Shown: positions 61,195 to 64,000 of the stretch, in pieces
Numbering within the stretch: the stretch's first letter is position 1
Layout of the letters: each line of letters begins with the position of its first letter
Source: Dendrobium chrysotoxum
Lineage: Eukaryota > Streptophyta > Magnoliopsida > Asparagales > Orchidaceae
Assembly: GCA_019925795.1 (NCBI GenBank)
Contig: CM034309.1
Location: forward strand, 21,012,729 to 21,076,728
Length of the DNA stretch: 64,000 nt
Direction of reading: 5' to 3'
Position numbers and translations under genes: made by a program
Notes under the pieces: generated by a model
Told to the model about the DNA's origin: nothing
The model's database searches: none
Seen by the model: only the letters and a program-made list of their open reading frames with translations

Positions 61195-61420
61195 AAAAAA
61201 TAATAGATGGCATCACTTTATTTCTTATGCCAGGGCGGAAACAACTAAAAGGCAAATAAAATTAATTTTGAACAAATATCTAAATGAAACATTAAATTGC
61301 ACTTGATATTGGCGAGTCAATTTAAGCTCATATATTCTTTCTAGTGTGACCTCCATCTTTTTCTTAAATTAAAAGAAAAAGTTAAGTAGATACAATGTCT
61401 AACTAAATTTTTTATTATAA
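61195..61420. other. Decayed sequence between the hAT pseudogene and LINE tail
   Basis: Probably the eroded 3' part of the hAT element; nothing is readable. Confidence 0.4.
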
Positions 61421-61676
61421 TCAATAACAAAAATAACATCAAGCCTTTATCCCACTACGTGGAGTCAGCTATATGAATCCTTTTTTCTCCATTATGTCCT
61501 ATTAAGAATCAAATTCTCATTTAAAGCTCTAATAAAGAAAAGACATTTCAAATATTTCTAACCAGGTTTTTTTAAGTCTACCTCTACCTTTCTTAACATA
61601 AGCCAAATCTAATACATCTACTTTCCTAAAACCATCTAAGACGACTCTCTCTAATCTTATCTTCCACTGGAGCTAC
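61421..61676 (-). mobile_element. RTE LINE 3' fragment, cut by an LTR-type insertion
   Basis: The minus strand carries the LINE end (CCCACTACGTGGAGTC region, decayed ETWLEN-like block) up to the RESRL/VAPVED-equivalent at gagctac. There it is interrupted by TGTTTACTCAAG at 61677. The tail is a degenerate ataaca repeat. Confidence 0.8.
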
Positions 61677-62596
61677 TGTTTACTCAAGAAAAATGACGCA
61701 TAGGCATGAATCCTACTTTGTAGCCACATGATTCTATTCTCCTTAAAGAAGATTGTAGTTAATCATATTTCTCCTAAAGGTGGTATCAAAGTTTAGTTAG
61801 AGCTACGTCCTTACTTCCTATGAGCGCAAACCCTCATAGCTAATTACCCCTCCTATCACATAGAAGAGAACTCTCGATTAAGAATGAACTAATGCTTAGA
61901 TGTGCAACTATGCAAGTGTTTTAATCTTGTTTATGGGGGATGAAGGTAGACCCGATTAAGATCCCATGGTTCCATCATCCTAAGAATACCGTAGGTCTTA
62001 GTTTACCAACACTAAAAATCATTGATCATAGTGTCCAGGGAATCTGATTAGCAGCTATGGGTTGTCTTCTCTTAGGGATCCCGAGTAAACTGAAGTGAAT
62101 AGATATAGGTTTTAGTATTATGGTGGTTTGGTTAGGATTGGGGCTTATAACTCCACTTGGGAGTTGCTCATATATTTGGGTTTAAGGTTGGGGCTTACGT
62201 ATTCTTTTGGAAGTTGCCCATATGTTTGGATTTAAGATTGGGTCTTATGGCTTCCATTGGAAGTTACACATAGTTTGGATTTAGATTAGGTCTTATGACT
62301 TTCATTGGAAGTTGCCCGTATGTTTGAAAGTTGGGTCTTACTGCTTTCACTGAAAGTAGCCTGATTGTTTGAGAAGTGGGGTCTTATTGCTTCTATTAGA
62401 AGCAGCCCGTGGTTTCAATTTTGGACCGATCTTACATCTCTATTTCCAAGTTGCCTGATTGTTTGGGTTTAGGGTTGTTCACTTAGAAGTTTCCCTAGCA
62501 TGCAGGTCTTACTACTTCACTTAGAACTAGCCCACATGTTTAAGAAGTTAGGTCTTACTGCTTTCATTGAAAGTAACCCATAGTTTTTTTGTTTAG
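61677..62596. mobile_element. Second member of the nested-LTR family, with minisatellite
   Basis: It starts TGTTTACTCAAGAAAAA directly after GCTAC of the LINE. The segment 61820-62105 is clearly homologous to 17790-18175: shared phrases include tagctaattacccctcc, agaactctcgattaag, gatcccatggttcc and gctatgggttg. The right end was not found. The homology shows that the 4.5-kb element at 17622 is a repeated family. Confidence 0.65.
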
Positions 62597-62600
62597 GTTA
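62125..62600. repeat. ~45-60-bp minisatellite (gggtcttatggcttccattg)
   Basis: About nine imperfect units of gggtcttatggcttccattg + gaagttgcccatatgtttgg. It resumes after the LINE at 63923-64000, so it is one array split by that insertion. Confidence 0.9.
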
Positions 62601-62611
62601 AGTTATACAGT

Positions 62612-63922
62612 GGCTAGTGATATGAGGATGCTAATGCTATGTGAGAAAAAGTGGCTAGTTATATTAAGAATATTACAAAAGATGTGCTTGGAGTATCAAA
62701 GGGAAAAGCTCCTAATAGTAAAAATAGTTGTAGGTCTATTATGGAAGCCATACATTTATTGAGAGGTTTGATGGAGAAATATAGAGAGAAAAGGAGGATC
62801 TACATATGATATTTATTGATTTAGAAAAAGTTTATGATAAAGTTTCAAGAGAAGTGCTATGGAGAGTTTTTTTTTTTTAGTGCTATGGAGAGTTCTTGAA
62901 AAGAAAGAAGTTAATAATGCTTATATTCAAATCATTAAAGATGTGTATGCAAGAGCTATTATTTGTGTTCAAACACAAGGTGGTTTGACCAAGTATTTTC
63001 CTATTTCGGTTGGATTACATCAAGGATCAGCCTTAAGCCCATTTCTTTTTGCTTTAGTCATGGATGTTCTCACTAGACATTTGCAAGAGTATGTACCTTG
63101 GTATATGCTTTTTGCTGATGATATTCTTCTTGTTGATAAGACTAGAGAGGGAGTTGAAGGTAAACTTGAATTATGGAGGTCAACCTTAGAGTATAAAGGT
63201 TTTCGCTTGAGTAGATCAAAAACTGAATATGTGGAGTGTAATTTTAGTAGTAATAGATCTAGTGGGGGGATTGTGACTTTGGACGATCAAGTCATTAATA
63301 AGAGTATATATTTTAGATATCTTGAATCTATTGTTCAGAATGATGGCGAAATAGATGGAGATATTATCAGTAGAATTCAAGTTGGATGGTTGAAGTGGAG
63401 GAATGCATCGAGCTTATTGTGTGATAGAAAAGTCCCCCTCAAACTTAAGGGACAATTATATAAGATGGTGAAGAAACCTGCAATGCTTTATGGTGCAGAA
63501 TGTTGGCCATTAAAAGAGAAGCATAATACTAAGTTAAGTGTTGCAAATATGAGGATGCTCAGGTGGTTGAGTGGATTTACCCTTAGAGACAGGATACGAA
63601 ATGAGCATATACGTGAAAAGGTTGGAGTAGCTCCAATGGAAGATAAAATTAGAGAGAGTCGCCTTAGATGGTTTGGTCGCATAAAATGACGACCTTCCAA
63701 TGACAAGGTTAGGAAAGTACAGGTATTAGATTTGACTTATATTAAGAAAGGTAGAGGTAGACCTAAAAAGACTTGGTTAGAAAATATTAGAAATGATCTT
63801 TCTTTATTAGATTTAAACGAGAATTTGACTTTTAACAGGACACAATGGAGAAAAAGGATTTATGTAGCCGACCCCACGTAGTGGGACAAAGGCTTGATGT
63901 TGTTGTTGTTGTTGTTGTCATT
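62612..63922 (+). mobile_element. RTE-type LINE, internally deleted, inserted in the minisatellite
   Basis: The flanks are gttaagttatacagt (62597-62611) and gttaggttatacggt (63923-63937), a 15-bp duplication with two mismatches. The tail is TTG repeats at 63897-63918. It begins in the endonuclease-RT linker (TKDVLGVSKGKAP-like, about 62665-62712) and jumps straight to the RT block with RSIMEAIHLLRGLM, so the first part of the RT domain is deleted. Confidence 0.9.
62640..63881 (+). pseudogene. RTE LINE reverse transcriptase, broken
   Basis: The longest open part, 62859-63689, holds KYFPISVGLHQGSALSPFLF, the catalytic YMLFADDILLVDK (about 63102-63140) and the C-terminal blocks GWLKWRNASSLLCDRK and MLYGAECWPLKEKH, ending at an in-frame TGA (63687-63689) where the sister at 35345 has an Arg codon. 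Upstream, agtgctatggagagtt is duplicated around a 12-T run (62850-62896) and shifts the frame. A further frameshift lies near 62795. Downstream of the TGA the frame resumes to the normal end ...YVADPT and stop (63879-63881). The catalytic aspartates are intact, but the N-terminal domains are absent. Confidence 0.9.
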
Positions 63923-64000
63923 GTTAGGTTATACGGTCTCCATTAGAAGTAGCCCGTAGTTTTTGGTTTAGGTTGGGTCTTATGGGGTCCATTAGAAGTT
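63923..64000. repeat. Continuation of the ~45-60-bp minisatellite
   Basis: ggtctccattagaagtagcccgtag and following units match 62330-62420. The array runs off the window. Confidence 0.88.

Noticed and set aside
1..64000. CRISPR-like arrays
   Set aside because: The minisatellites (10029, 22925, 25086, 62125) have diverged units without constant repeats and unique spacers, and this is plant nuclear DNA.

Overview
The window looks like repeat-rich, AT-rich nuclear DNA of a flowering plant. The evidence is a SIRE/Maximus-type copia LTR, Ty3/gypsy-like LTRs, RTE-type LINE fragments ending in TTG repeats, Tourist-like and hAT-like foldback elements, a tRNA-type SINE and a decayed hAT transposase. 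I see no intact protein-coding gene, no rRNA, no tRNA that I can verify, no CRISPR array and no bacterial operon. The species cannot be placed from the sequence. Nearly all ORFs of 60-160 codons are chance openings in low-complexity or transposon DNA. The only cellular-gene candidate is a short spliced exon pair near 58.2-58.4 kb on the minus strand, which I do not recognise.

The dominant feature is a very large near-identical duplication. Bases 1-23807 match 33066-56927 almost base for base, with an offset drifting from about 33,056 to 33,120 through small indels. The first copy ends exactly at a run of 500 N (23808-24307). That suggests two haplotypes placed in series by the assembler, although a true segmental duplication is not excluded. 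The copies differ by a 651-bp LINE insertion (35345-35995) with a perfect empty site in copy 1, by the loss or gain of one unit in a ~1-kb tandem array, by a MITE present in one copy and replaced by templated filler in the other, and by microsatellite lengths.

Layout of each copy, left to right: a ~1-kb tandem array carrying SINE-like boxes; a 300-bp Tourist-like element; a degenerate minus-strand Ty3/gypsy-like element with a 1.3-kb GATA-rich tract, split by a 1803-bp solo copia LTR (5-bp target duplication ATTTG); about 2 kb of AT-rich sequence; a cluster of foldback MITEs; a SINE; and a three-level nest. In the nest a hAT-like foldback element (8-bp duplication GAAGAGAT) contains an RTE LINE in reverse, and the LINE's reverse transcriptase is split by a 4.54-kb LTR-type insertion (5-bp duplication CCAGG).

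Between the copies (24308-33065) lie a 1.23-kb minus-strand LTR with an adjacent primer-binding-like site, a 508-bp hAT MITE with a perfect 8-bp duplication, a diverged third copy of the gypsy/GATA element and further foldback MITEs. After copy 2 (56928-64000) come a 199-bp LINE tail with a perfect 16-bp duplication, the exon-like blocks, a hAT transposase pseudogene, another LINE tail cut by a second member of the nested LTR family, a ~50-60-bp minisatellite, and a larger LINE fragment inserted in that minisatellite.

No genes here work together in a pathway. The region records transposon insertion, nesting, excision and unequal recombination. Alignments were done by eye, so edges without a target duplication are approximate.
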